Source: Lysobacterales bacterium
GTDB lineage: Bacteria; Pseudomonadota; Gammaproteobacteria; Xanthomonadales; SZUA-38
DNA: 51,589 nucleotides
Assembly: GCA_028285525.1 (NCBI GenBank)
Contig: JANQOZ010000015.1
Location: 1 to 51,589 of the forward strand
Direction of reading: 5' to 3'
The notes under the pieces were generated by a model. That model was given only the letters and a program-made list of their open reading frames with translations, searched no databases and was not told the origin of the DNA. A program made the position numbers and the translations under genes. Of this stretch, positions 44,391 through 51,589 are shown piece by piece (the first letter of the stretch is position 1; every line of letters begins with the position of its first letter).

Positions 44391-45146
44391 TGGCAAACGC
44401 TGGTCATATAGAATTTCAATTCCGTGGAAGGACAGCCAAGGACGCTGTGCTCTTCGAATTGGGCAATACGCTCGTGTCTTACCATAAGTCGGCAGACCTT
44501 TTTTCTTGTGCTCAGCGACTGCATTCATGCCAATTGCCGCGTCCTGCACGCCAATGGGGTTGCGGCGGATCACAGCGCCCTGTTTGAGAAAGCACAACTG
44601 CTGAACCGCGAGCGCGAGGACCTTAGGGTTTGGCCTTTGCATGAACGGCTGGCACAGATGATCGAGGGCGCAGCAACGATCAGCGACCACCAGCAGATGC
44701 GTGAACTGGTCTAGGCGTTTCTTGCGCCCATATTCAAGATTGGGTCTATCGATCCCAAGGCCTTGTGTGTTCTCAGCAGGTTGCGGGAGCTGGGCTGCAA
44801 GACCGCAATTGTTTCAAAAACGCCCTGGGGGAGCCCAGCAGATCTCTGGCGTCAGGAGCTTGACCGCCATGGGTTGCTAATAGCGGTCGACGCGACAGTG
44901 TTCTGTGTTGACGTCGGTTGGCGAAAGCCCCATTGGGCGCCCTTCGAAGAGGCGCTGTCGCGTCTCGGGGTGTCGGCGAGTCAGGCGGTTTTTGTGGGTG
45001 ACGATTCCGTCTGGGATGTTGAAGGCGCGAGAGATGTTGGAATGGAGCCAGTGTTGATTTGTGGCAAGCAGAAACATTCGGGCGGGGTGCTGTCCATCGC
45101 TCGTCTTGCGGATCTTTTTGGTCTGTTACATTCTCCCGGCAAATAA
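44391..45146 (+). pseudogene. HAD-superfamily hydrolase, frameshifted with in-frame stop
   Basis: The N-terminus reads AVLFELGNTLVSYHKSADLF, a HAD motif I in which the nucleophilic Asp is Glu. Near a T6 run at 44499-44504 the sense moves to another frame (CIHANCRVLHANGVAADH, LNREREDLRVWPLHERLAQM), interrupted by TAG at 44712-44714. It continues in that frame with LRELGCKTAIVSKTPWGSP, HWAPFEEALSRLGVSASQAV and FVGDDSVWDVEGARDVGM (motif IV) to a stop at 45146. A complete gene would be a phosphatase of about 250 aa. Loss of the Asp, a frameshift and a stop together suggest a dead gene. Confidence 0.75.
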
Positions 45147-45219
45147 TCGGTGCCAGCACGCTGGCATTCTCGTCACCGAACCACTCAGTGAGATAGCGGT
45201 CACGCGGGAAAGAAGAAGC

Positions 45220-45720
45220 ATGTTTTCAGTAGGTTTCGCAAAATCAGATCAGCATGAATCGCTTGTCGTCCTTTTGTGCGAGCTATACAGCTACTACAAC
45301 AAACCCGCTGAGGTCAGCCCGGAAGTGGTCGAAGCGCACCTTCACAACCGTTTGCTGGCCGAAGATTCGCCATTACGAATAGTGGTCGCAACTGGCGGTC
45401 ATGGTGGCGTCGTTGGTATGGCCGCGATTTCCCTAACCTATTCGGTTGTTATCCCAACTCCTGACGGGTTTAAGCAGTGTCAACTCAAAGAGCTCTATGT
45501 GCGTGAAGGTCAGCGCATGCGGGGAGTGGGGTATGCGTTAATGAAGTGGGTGGCACACTTCGCGTGTGATCAGGGTTGCTGCCGGATTGATTGGCCGGTC
45601 AAAAGCGACAATGACAAAGGCATCTCGTTCTATCAACGCCTTGGGGCTTTGCGTGTGTCGAACAGAGATAGCTTCAGGCTTTCCGGCGGAAAGCTGCGGG
45701 CACTTGGGGCGGAACTCTAA
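45220..45720 (+). CDS. GNAT-family N-acetyltransferase
   Basis: A 166-aa protein from the ATG at 45220. It has VVGMAAISLTYSV (strand 4), LKELYVREGQRMRGVGYALM (the acetyl-CoA pyrophosphate loop, R/Q-x-x-G-x-G/A pattern) and WPVKSDNDKGISFYQRLGAL (end of the fold). The acceptor is unknown. It is followed within 25 bases by the M24 gene. Confidence 0.8.
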   Translation: MFSVGFAKSDQHESLVVLLCELYSYYNKPAEVSPEVVEAHLHNRLLAEDSPLRIVVATGGHGGVVGMAAISLTYSVVIPTPDGFKQCQLKELYVREGQRMRGVGYALMKWVAHFACDQGCCRIDWPVKSDNDKGISFYQRLGALRVSNRDSFRLSGGKLRALGAEL

Positions 45721-45742
45721 GACCGCGTTCTGGTCGATTAAG

Positions 45743-46444
45743 ATGATCAAAACCGACCTAGAAAACTATCGGGCTGTACAAGGTGCAGCCAGGCGAGTGC
45801 TAGAAGAGATTAAGGGAGCCATAACAGCGGACTCGACCGAAGAGAGCATTGCGGCTTTTGCCTCTGATCGGCTTGCAGATCTTGGTTTTCCTGATACTTG
45901 GTATCACTCTTGTCCCGCTCTCGTTTTGGCAGGTGGCCGTACATGTTTGTCCCTATCGGGCCGTGACTATGTTCCGAGCCGAAAACCGATCGATGTCGAA
46001 ACCGTTGTGACTGTCGATCTAAGTCCCTGCAAAGGTAAGTTCTGGGGGGATTGCGCAAGAACTTTCCTGGTAGAAGGCGAAAAGGTCAGCGACACCTCGA
46101 CACGTTTAAGTTATCGACGTGGTATGGAAACGCAGCGCCTACTGCACGCTGAGATGAAGTTGTTTGTTTCTCCCAAGATACGGTTCAATGAACTCTACGA
46201 AATCGTCAATGCCAAAATCGCAGCACTTGGTTTCGTCAACCTGGATTATCTGAGCAATGTTGGACACAGCATCGCCAAAGATTTGGATAGCCGCGTCTTC
46301 ATCGATGCGAACAACGCACAACCGATTTCTTCGGTCTGCTGTTTCACGTTCGAGCCCCATATACGTGAGGTTGATGGCGTCTTTGGGTACAAACACGAGA
46401 ATATCTACTATTTCGACGCTGTCGGCGAATTGATAGAACTCTGA
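45743..46444 (+). CDS. M24 metallopeptidase-like protein
   Basis: A 233-aa protein with a pita-bread fold as in methionine aminopeptidase and prolidase. Metal ligands are visible: TVDLSPCKGKFWGDCART (two Asp), NVGHSIA (His), FTFEPHIRE (Glu) and YKHENIYYF (Glu). All five expected positions are present. The family's N-terminal creatinase domain is missing, so it is close to the minimal aminopeptidase core. Its 3' end overlaps the convergent DUF4440-like gene by 37 bases. Confidence 0.8.
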   Translation: MIKTDLENYRAVQGAARRVLEEIKGAITADSTEESIAAFASDRLADLGFPDTWYHSCPALVLAGGRTCLSLSGRDYVPSRKPIDVETVVTVDLSPCKGKFWGDCARTFLVEGEKVSDTSTRLSYRRGMETQRLLHAEMKLFVSPKIRFNELYEIVNAKIAALGFVNLDYLSNVGHSIAKDLDSRVFIDANNAQPISSVCCFTFEPHIREVDGVFGYKHENIYYFDAVGELIEL

Positions 46445-46842
46445 GTGCTCGGGGCGAGCGCCTCAGAAAAAACAGTCTCGACTCGCGTCCCCTGGTGGAA
46501 CACCATCTGCCATCGATAGTCAGTTCGCCGCCTCAATGAACTTCGGAGAGAAGCAGCCGGCTCTGCTGATTCACTGTAGGAGACCGCACGATACGTTATC
46601 AACGCGATGTCTGATGACAGTAATCTGACTTCGCTCTGTTCGATTGTGTGGCGGATGCCAGTTTGCTTGGGAATATTCCTGAGAGCGAAATCCTTGTCGT
46701 GTGACGTTCCAATTGACGTGAATTCTTCGAAATCATCGGAGAGCAACTCTGCCAAGCGCTCTTCCGATTTTCTGACTCGATCACTCAGAAGCGATTCCTC
46801 TAACTCACGTATTAAGTCCTGAGTGCTATCGCTGCTGCTCAT
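46408..46842 (-). CDS. DUF4440/SnoaL-like protein
   Basis: A 144-aa cytoplasmic protein: LIRELEESLLSDRVRKSEER, LAELLSDDFEEFTSIGTSHD, SDIALITYRAVSY and RWQMVFHQGTRV. This is the ketosteroid-isomerase-like fold that binds small ligands; enzymatic activity is not predictable. It is convergent with the M24 gene. Confidence 0.7.
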   Translation of the reverse strand: MSSSDSTQDLIRELEESLLSDRVRKSEERLAELLSDDFEEFTSIGTSHDKDFALRNIPKQTGIRHTIEQSEVRLLSSDIALITYRAVSYSESAEPAASLRSSLRRRTDYRWQMVFHQGTRVETVFSEALAPSTQSSINSPTASK

Positions 46843-46906
46843 TGGCCGTACGTCTGCTAGCTGATTTCAGTTTCCAGTGTCGCTGGTTCGTGATCTTAGC
46901 TGGGTG

Positions 46907-47551
46907 TCAACGCAGCTCATACTCGACGAGCCAGAAATGATCGAGCTTGGTGTAGGAAAAGTTCTTGGAGATCGACCCGAGCACTCGACGCATCTCCTCT
47001 GCCGTTGGGAAATTCTTAAGCACCCTGAAAAATGTTCCATCTTGGAGCTTCCGCCTCTGGTAGGTGTTTCCGAATTGATCATGCTCGATGATTGGGTAGT
47101 CTTCCAACTGGACCTCAGTGTTGTCGATGAAGACTACACGGGCCCCGGAAACCAACAGCCTGTGAATGCCGCTGAGAAAGGCTGACCGTCTTTCAATCGG
47201 AACATGTGAAAACCAGAGGCCGGCAAACGCCGCGGTAAAGAGACCAAGTTCGTCTGAAAGGTCGTAGGCGTTTGCCAGTACGAAATTGACGCAATCTAGT
47301 CCGGGTCGGTTGCTAGCAATCGCTAAAGGCTCCGCTGTGCCGTCAGAAGCAAGCACTCGCTTTGCGGCCGACGCGATGTACTGCGTCCAGTAGCCTGTTC
47401 CGCAAGCGATCTCTAAAACCTCCGCGTCCTTAAAGTATTGGGGCAGGCGCCGCGAAAGAAACGCGATGTCCTCCTGTCGCTCCGGCCTTTGATAAACAGC
47501 ATCGTAGTACGGCGCTCGCGCTGCATAGTACTTGTGCATACTTGCGCTCAA
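46907..47551 (-). CDS. Class I SAM-dependent methyltransferase
   Basis: A 214-aa protein: YYAARAPYYDAVYQRPERQE, VLEIACGTGYWTQYIASAAK (motif I), VLASDGTAEPLAIA (motif II), FTAAFAGLWFSHVPIERRSA and GARVVFIDNTEVQLED. Family members of this length methylate small molecules. The protein resembles generic bacterial methyltransferases and is not a paralogue of the one at 43.5 kb. Confidence 0.8.
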   Translation of the reverse strand: MSASMHKYYAARAPYYDAVYQRPERQEDIAFLSRRLPQYFKDAEVLEIACGTGYWTQYIASAAKRVLASDGTAEPLAIASNRPGLDCVNFVLANAYDLSDELGLFTAAFAGLWFSHVPIERRSAFLSGIHRLLVSGARVVFIDNTEVQLEDYPIIEHDQFGNTYQRRKLQDGTFFRVLKNFPTAEEMRRVLGSISKNFSYTKLDHFWLVEYELR

Positions 47552-47628
47552 CTATTGACTCGTGTCGTAGCCAGCTAATTTAGCTGTAGTCTCGTTATGG
47601 TGTAGAGCCTACATGCGGCCAGCGCATA

Positions 47629-47880
47629 TCAGTCTTTCCCCCAGCGCCACTCAGGCTTTTCGCCTTTCCACCAACAAATCCCGATCAGCATGCCGGTGAG
47701 TCCGCAAAACATTCCGAACCACAGCCAAAAGTTCTCCCTTGGCCCCGTAAATATCTGCAGGGACAGGACGAGGCTGATATACGCAGCGAGCGTAACCCAG
47801 CCCTGCCATGCTAAGGGTATGCTCCAGCCCCAACCAAAACTCTTCTTGGCAAACCATGGAGTGTGCTGCGAGTCAGTCAT
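47629..47880 (-). CDS. Small two-segment membrane protein
   Basis: An 83-aa protein from the ATG at 47878-47880 (MTDSQHTPWFAKKSFGWGWS). Two membrane segments (GWVTLAAYISLVLSLQIF and WLWFGMFCGLTGMLIGICWW) are followed by a short polar tail (KGEKPEWRWGKD). The length and pattern recall small inner-membrane proteins of unknown function. Confidence 0.6.
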   Translation of the reverse strand: MTDSQHTPWFAKKSFGWGWSIPLAWQGWVTLAAYISLVLSLQIFTGPRENFWLWFGMFCGLTGMLIGICWWKGEKPEWRWGKD

Positions 47881-48142
47881 AGCGGTCGAACTCCCAGAAT
47901 AGCTATCGGGCTTCGTGATGCTTGTATCCGCGATAGTATAGGTCGATAAGCACCTTTTGTGACGTGTTTGCCGTTGACCAAGACATTCGGTCACTTGCCA
48001 GAAGCCCTAAAATCACAACCAAAGACAGGTCTCAGTCGAGCTACTACAAATACTAGCGCCATGCGGGCGAAACCCGTGCCGTCCGAAGCAATCGATAAGA
48101 GAAACGCAACACGCCTCCCTCCGATAAGGTGCTGTCAATCGG

Positions 48143-49609
48143 CTAGAGTTGCCAATCTGGAGGTGGCAGCGTCACATCGCCAATGTCCAAGTCTGTTTCG
48201 CCCTTCAAGAACGCCACGACGGATTCGTCAAAGTTTGGATCATGTTCCATTGCATCCCAAATAGCGCCATGGCCGCCACGTTTTACACGTACCAGCGTTC
48301 CGTTTGCGAACTGTTCTTTCATCTCGAGTGCATTTTCCCAAGGGGTTGCCAAATCCCAGTCGCCATGGACAAGCAGGGCGGGCACGGTTGTTTTGAATAG
48401 ACCACGGAATTCGGACCCAGAGTCCGCCGGCCACTCAGGGCACGCGTGGTGGTAGATAAGGTTAGGGTCTTCGACGTAGCGAAGTGCAGGATCGTTTTTG
48501 AGCCGCTCAAGGCGGGCAGGTGAAATGCCAGAGCCACAGTCGAATTGAAAGAAGCTGGCCGAACGCCAAAAGTCTCCGAACCGATTGGGTCGATCAAGGG
48601 CTTCGGCGGTCGCGGCAAATTCACCGCGGATCCATCGCAGAATTCCCGCCGGCCAAACTGCCTCAGATCGAACGCCGCGTGGTGCGTCAAGGTAGCCGCG
48701 GGCAAAAGCGCGAAGCACACTGCTATCAATCTTGATTTTACGGCCCTCACGTTCAACAAGAATCGGGTTTTGCTCAGCGCCTCGAATCGTCGTCTTCATC
48801 GCTTCGATGAAGCCACCTTCCGGAACTTGATCCGCATAAACGGGTGAACGTTCCGCATCAGCGGCAATTCGTTCAAGTGCTCGTAGCTGCCCGGCCGGGT
48901 CGTCATAGGTGTGGTCGGGGCCTTCAATGCTGTTGAGAATGACCCGTGCAACTGAAGACGGGAATTGGCGGAGAACAGCGATAGACCAGTGTGTCCCGAA
49001 ACTCTCGCCCCACAAGATAATCTGTTTGTACCCCAAGGCCTTGCGGAGATCTTCAACGTCGGCTGCCGCTTCAGGCACCGTCAAGCCATCGATATCAACG
49101 CCTTCAGATTGCCAAAGGGATTTGCAGGTTTTACTGGCTTCGGCGACGGCAGCTCCAAACGTTGGATCCAACCAAGTGTTTGTTGTGTTTTTTGGTGGCG
49201 GACAGTCAGTAGAGGGATGTGCGGCGCCGATGCCGCGTTGCCCAACCCAAACGACATCCGCGATTTCGTGAAATTTCTCGGCGTAGTTGAGGTACCAGCC
49301 CGCCGAGTTTCGATCATATCCTTGAAACCCCGGACCGCCGTCCAGCATGAAAATCGGCGGCTGTTCAGGCTTTGGGCCACCTAGCCGTCTAAAGCGCCAG
49401 TAAGAAAGGGCGATGGCTCCGGTATCCTGTGCACTTCGATTGGCAGGAACAAATAGGATCCCCCTTTCAATCGGAGCAACTCGGCCCTCACCCTGGTCGA
49501 TGAGTTCTGGCCAGTGTATGCGCGTTCCTGCTTTTGGAAACTCCGTTGCCCAGAGAAGGGTTGGCTTGAGCAAAGCGCCCATGACGATGAGTGCAGCGAC
49601 AAGTCTCAT
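48143..49609 (-). CDS. Secreted alpha/beta-hydrolase (TAP-like peptidase)
   Basis: A 488-aa exported hydrolase of the tripeptidyl/prolyl aminopeptidase type. MRLVAALIVMGALLKPTLLW is the signal peptide. PPIFMLDGGPGFQG is the oxyanion-hole HGGPG region with H replaced by D. GESFG near residue 201 holds the nucleophilic Ser, HGDWDLATPWE the acid Asp, and RGGHGAIW the His. The TAP C-terminal cap (PALLVHGDWD onward) fits the family. It probably cleaves peptides in the periplasm or outside. It is separated by 40 bases from the NAD-kinase-like gene and may be part of the same transcript. Confidence 0.8.
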   Translation of the reverse strand: MRLVAALIVMGALLKPTLLWATEFPKAGTRIHWPELIDQGEGRVAPIERGILFVPANRSAQDTGAIALSYWRFRRLGGPKPEQPPIFMLDGGPGFQGYDRNSAGWYLNYAEKFHEIADVVWVGQRGIGAAHPSTDCPPPKNTTNTWLDPTFGAAVAEASKTCKSLWQSEGVDIDGLTVPEAAADVEDLRKALGYKQIILWGESFGTHWSIAVLRQFPSSVARVILNSIEGPDHTYDDPAGQLRALERIAADAERSPVYADQVPEGGFIEAMKTTIRGAEQNPILVEREGRKIKIDSSVLRAFARGYLDAPRGVRSEAVWPAGILRWIRGEFAATAEALDRPNRFGDFWRSASFFQFDCGSGISPARLERLKNDPALRYVEDPNLIYHHACPEWPADSGSEFRGLFKTTVPALLVHGDWDLATPWENALEMKEQFANGTLVRVKRGGHGAIWDAMEHDPNFDESVVAFLKGETDLDIGDVTLPPPDWQL

Positions 49610-49648
49610 AGATCGTCCATCCTTGTGGCCTCCTAGGGTGTGTGCGGC

Positions 49649-50575
49649 CTACGCTGCCAACACGGCACTATGTTCGGCAATCGAAACGGTCGCTGTTCGA
49701 CCGGCATGGAATTCCAAGCTGTCCGCTTCGACGCCGTCGGAAAAGATCACACCGTTGCTAGCCATTTCTGATTCGATGACCAATTGCTCACCGGGACCGA
49801 GCTGTCCAAAAGTGAGTTCCGTTTGCGTCTGCTTGCTCGGAAATGGTTCTCGAACGGCAAAAAGTAACTCCTGGGCGTCCCAGGGCAAAGGCCGGTATTC
49901 AGATTGACTCATACGGATACCGAAGCCCGCGCCGGTGCGAAGAGCGCCTTCATAAATGGAGCGCATCCAGCCCGTTGAGCCCACCCCAGTTGAAACGATG
50001 ATTCCGCTGGAGGAGTGCCTTTCCGAAACCGACCCCTGAGCGAGTCGGTACCTTGCTGAGACATGTGTCTTGGCACCAACGAAAAAGTCGTTCAGCGCTA
50101 GGAGTTGCTGGCCGTCGTCCGTCTCTACTTTGGCCATAGTCAGGCGCTTGAACTGAGCCGAACCGTTTTGGACCGCGTGAATCTGGGTGGCAACTTGACT
50201 GACAGCGGTGGGCAGTAGGATCCCATCCACGGTTGCTGGGTCCGGGTTTACTGCGATGATGGGTTGGCCGCGTAGATACTTGGCAACATTCACTAGCAGG
50301 CCATCGGGCCCAAGCGTCAGGATCAAATCGTCCGGGTTAAACCGATAGTCTGACAACAGCGAGCGGTCGATCGTATGGTGCTTCATCGATTTGGGGATCG
50401 CTCGGTGCACATCGGCCAAGGCATGTTGAAAAATGCGATGCTCATGCTCAACTCGTTCGAAAGACCGCCCCGCCTGTTGCAGGTAGAACTTGGCTTGGGC
50501 CTTGGTTTGGAACTGCTCGATCAATTCCTCCAGGGCGGTCATTCGCTTGATGACTACGATGCGTTCGATAGCCAT
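49649..50575 (-). CDS. Divergent NAD-kinase-like protein
   Basis: A 308-aa protein with the ATP-NAD kinase fold. The GGDG motif is changed to LGPDG (88-92), the NE motif to ALNDFF (160-165), and the glycine-rich STGVGSTGW is intact (195-203). The N-terminal ~60 residues are a helical extension. The changes at the phosphate-binding and substrate motifs make classical NAD kinase activity doubtful. It begins 8 bases after the SPFH gene, so it is co-transcribed and perhaps acts with it. Confidence 0.75.
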   Translation of the reverse strand: MAIERIVVIKRMTALEELIEQFQTKAQAKFYLQQAGRSFERVEHEHRIFQHALADVHRAIPKSMKHHTIDRSLLSDYRFNPDDLILTLGPDGLLVNVAKYLRGQPIIAVNPDPATVDGILLPTAVSQVATQIHAVQNGSAQFKRLTMAKVETDDGQQLLALNDFFVGAKTHVSARYRLAQGSVSERHSSSGIIVSTGVGSTGWMRSIYEGALRTGAGFGIRMSQSEYRPLPWDAQELLFAVREPFPSKQTQTELTFGQLGPGEQLVIESEMASNGVIFSDGVEADSLEFHAGRTATVSIAEHSAVLAA

Positions 50576-50582
50576 GTGCGTC

Positions 50583-51464
50583 TCAGTGTTTTGTGGTGCT
50601 CGTGTTCATCCAGCCAGCAAGCTGCGTCAGCAGATCGGGAGCGAGGTTCAGTTGGCCGATATTGGCACCAGCCTCTGCCCACTTGATCAGACCCAGGGCG
50701 ATGAGGGCTTGGGTTGGAATGTTTTTGTACGGGCTTAGCTTCATCTCCTCAGCTTTGGCGTCCGCTTTGGCCAGTGTCGTCTTGTTTTGGGCTTGCATGG
50801 CAACCAGCTCCCGCCGCCTCTCTTCCATCTCCACCTCAGTCGCCATCTCGGTTTCCTGTAGCCGTCGTTCTTCGTCGAGAGCCGCCTTGCGCCTGGCATA
50901 AATGGCCTGGTCGGCACGCTGGTTCAGGCGCTCCCGAAAATCTGCTTCTAGGGCCTTTCGTGTCTCTGCGGTCGGCGTCAGATGCAGGACCCGTAAGCCG
51001 TCGATGGTAATGCCCAGTTCCAGGACGGATGGGTCCATTTGCAAACGCGTCAGCAAGTTCGCTGAGAGCTGCTCCGCCAGACCTAATGCGTCTTCCAGTG
51101 TCTTGTCCCGTAATAGGGCATGCGCATACGCCTTCAGCGCATTGATGATGCGGTTGCAGATCTTTTCAGGATCCTCGGTCAGGTACTGATGCGTCTTGGG
51201 GTCTATCCGAAAATCGAGTGCTGCTGCGGTGGTGGCTGGCTGACTGATCCGATAGGAGATATCACCCTGCAGCGCGATTTCCTGGTGGTCGGTCGTTGTT
51301 TCCTTGATAGCAAACTGCGCATCCTGAACGGTTGTTGGTAGCGCAGCTATGCTCGTTAGAGCAGGGACGTGAAAGAAGGAGTCTCCCGCTCCCTGGCGGA
51401 TGAGTTTGCTGCCCTTAAACAGCATGACGTGCGTTGTGGGGTCAGATTTGAAGTAGCGAAACAT
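50583..51464 (-). CDS. SPFH/band 7 domain protein
   Basis: A 293-aa SPFH (stomatin-prohibitin) protein without a membrane segment. The band 7 core is about residues 10-175 (GDISYRISQPATTAAALDFR, NALKAYAHALLRDKTLEDAL, LELGITIDGLRVLHLTPTAE). A charged coiled coil follows (RKAALDEERRLQETEMATEV). SPFH proteins form oligomeric rings or rafts. The ATG has AGGAGGT eight bases upstream, and that RBS overlaps the stop of the previous gene. Confidence 0.85.
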   Translation of the reverse strand: MFRYFKSDPTTHVMLFKGSKLIRQGAGDSFFHVPALTSIAALPTTVQDAQFAIKETTTDHQEIALQGDISYRISQPATTAAALDFRIDPKTHQYLTEDPEKICNRIINALKAYAHALLRDKTLEDALGLAEQLSANLLTRLQMDPSVLELGITIDGLRVLHLTPTAETRKALEADFRERLNQRADQAIYARRKAALDEERRLQETEMATEVEMEERRRELVAMQAQNKTTLAKADAKAEEMKLSPYKNIPTQALIALGLIKWAEAGANIGQLNLAPDLLTQLAGWMNTSTTKH

Positions 51465-51476
51465 GGATTCGACCTC

Positions 51477-51589
51477 CTATTTGATGATGGTGACTTTGTC
51501 GGGCTCGATGAGCCGGTAGAGCTTGGCGGGCCGATGCGCCCCGTCGCGGCTCAATTCACCGGTTTCTTCAAGTTCGCCGAAGCCAAGAA
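51477..51589 (-). CDS. C-terminus of NrtR-like (NUDIX-wHTH) regulator, partial
   Basis: The frame continues beyond the window. The visible 36 residues read LGFGELEETGELSRDGAHRP, AKLYRLIEPDKVTIIK. They match the winged-helix end of NUDIX-related NrtR regulators, where RPAKLYR is typical. Such proteins control NAD metabolism genes and respond to ADP-ribose. The stop TAG is part of the RBS of the SPFH gene, so all three genes are coupled. Confidence 0.55.
   Translation of the reverse strand, partial: LGFGELEETGELSRDGAHRPAKLYRLIEPDKVTIIK

Noticed and set aside
1..51589. CRISPR array
   Set aside because: No regularly spaced direct repeats of 24-40 bases with unique spacers were seen; all repeats found are irregular palindromes or pairs.

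Overview
The window looks like chromosomal DNA from a gammaproteobacterium. The translated proteins have a mid-GC gammaproteobacterial character. A tRNA-Arg(CCG) 3' end of gammaproteobacterial type is present, as are TonB-type C-terminal domains, a CadC/TolB-like TPR membrane protein, GGGGTCAG-type REP palindromes, and a secreted protein ending in IFIDSFE. From memory, similar C-termini occur in Lysobacterales/Xanthomonadales-like bacteria. The order-level assignment is inference only.

Positions 1 to about 23,286 read as the end of a genomic island. Its right border is a 3' fragment of tRNA-Arg(CCG) at 23,241-23,286, followed at once by a perfect 17-bp hairpin that looks like the tRNA gene's own terminator. 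Inside are a divergent pair (a 133-aa protein, and an XRE-type regulator followed by a tail-anchored coiled-coil protein) and a decayed IS256-family element. Three decayed copies of an IS91-like transposase lie at about 3.84-4.57, 10.87-11.31 and 22.36-23.06 kb and separate the cargo into blocks.

Block 1, between the first two IS91 remnants, holds a DUF4062/Clp-N-like protein in an operon with a 980-aa Ser/Thr kinase carrying TPRs and a zinc ribbon. It also holds a GST gene with one in-frame stop and a CaiB/BaiF CoA-transferase gene cut off by the IS91 remnant. Block 2, between the second and third remnants, holds a three-gene unit joined by ATGA overlaps: a FAD/NAD(P) Rossmann protein fused to a degenerate P-loop NTPase, a radical SAM protein with a B12-type N-terminal domain, and a 77-aa protein. 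After a gap comes a 1,781-aa protein with two serine-hydrolase domains, a CHAT protease domain and a helical repeat tail. Its translationally overlapping next gene is cut short by the third IS91 remnant. I read blocks 1 and 2 as conflict or defence modules. Block 2 is the best candidate for an undescribed system.

From 23.3 to 51.6 kb the sequence is more ordinary chromosome, rich in small secreted proteins. It contains, in order: hairpin-rich repeats; a cluster of secreted or TonB-domain proteins (23.9-30.1 kb); a SnoaL-like protein, a LytTR regulator and a TolB/TPR membrane protein (30.3-33.8); another TonB-domain protein, an S41 peptidase and a DUF218 protein (34.0-37.9); a GFA / membrane protein / FosA operon on the minus strand (38.1-39.3); Sel1-like and unknown secreted proteins (39.4-42.4); an SDR, a methyltransferase, a broken HAD phosphatase, a GNAT and an M24 peptidase-like protein on the plus strand (42.5-46.4); a second methyltransferase, a small membrane protein and a TAP-like hydrolase (46.4-49.6); and finally an operon of an NrtR-like regulator (partial), an SPFH protein and a divergent NAD-kinase-like protein.

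All function calls rest on motifs and recalled family sequences. No database search was run.
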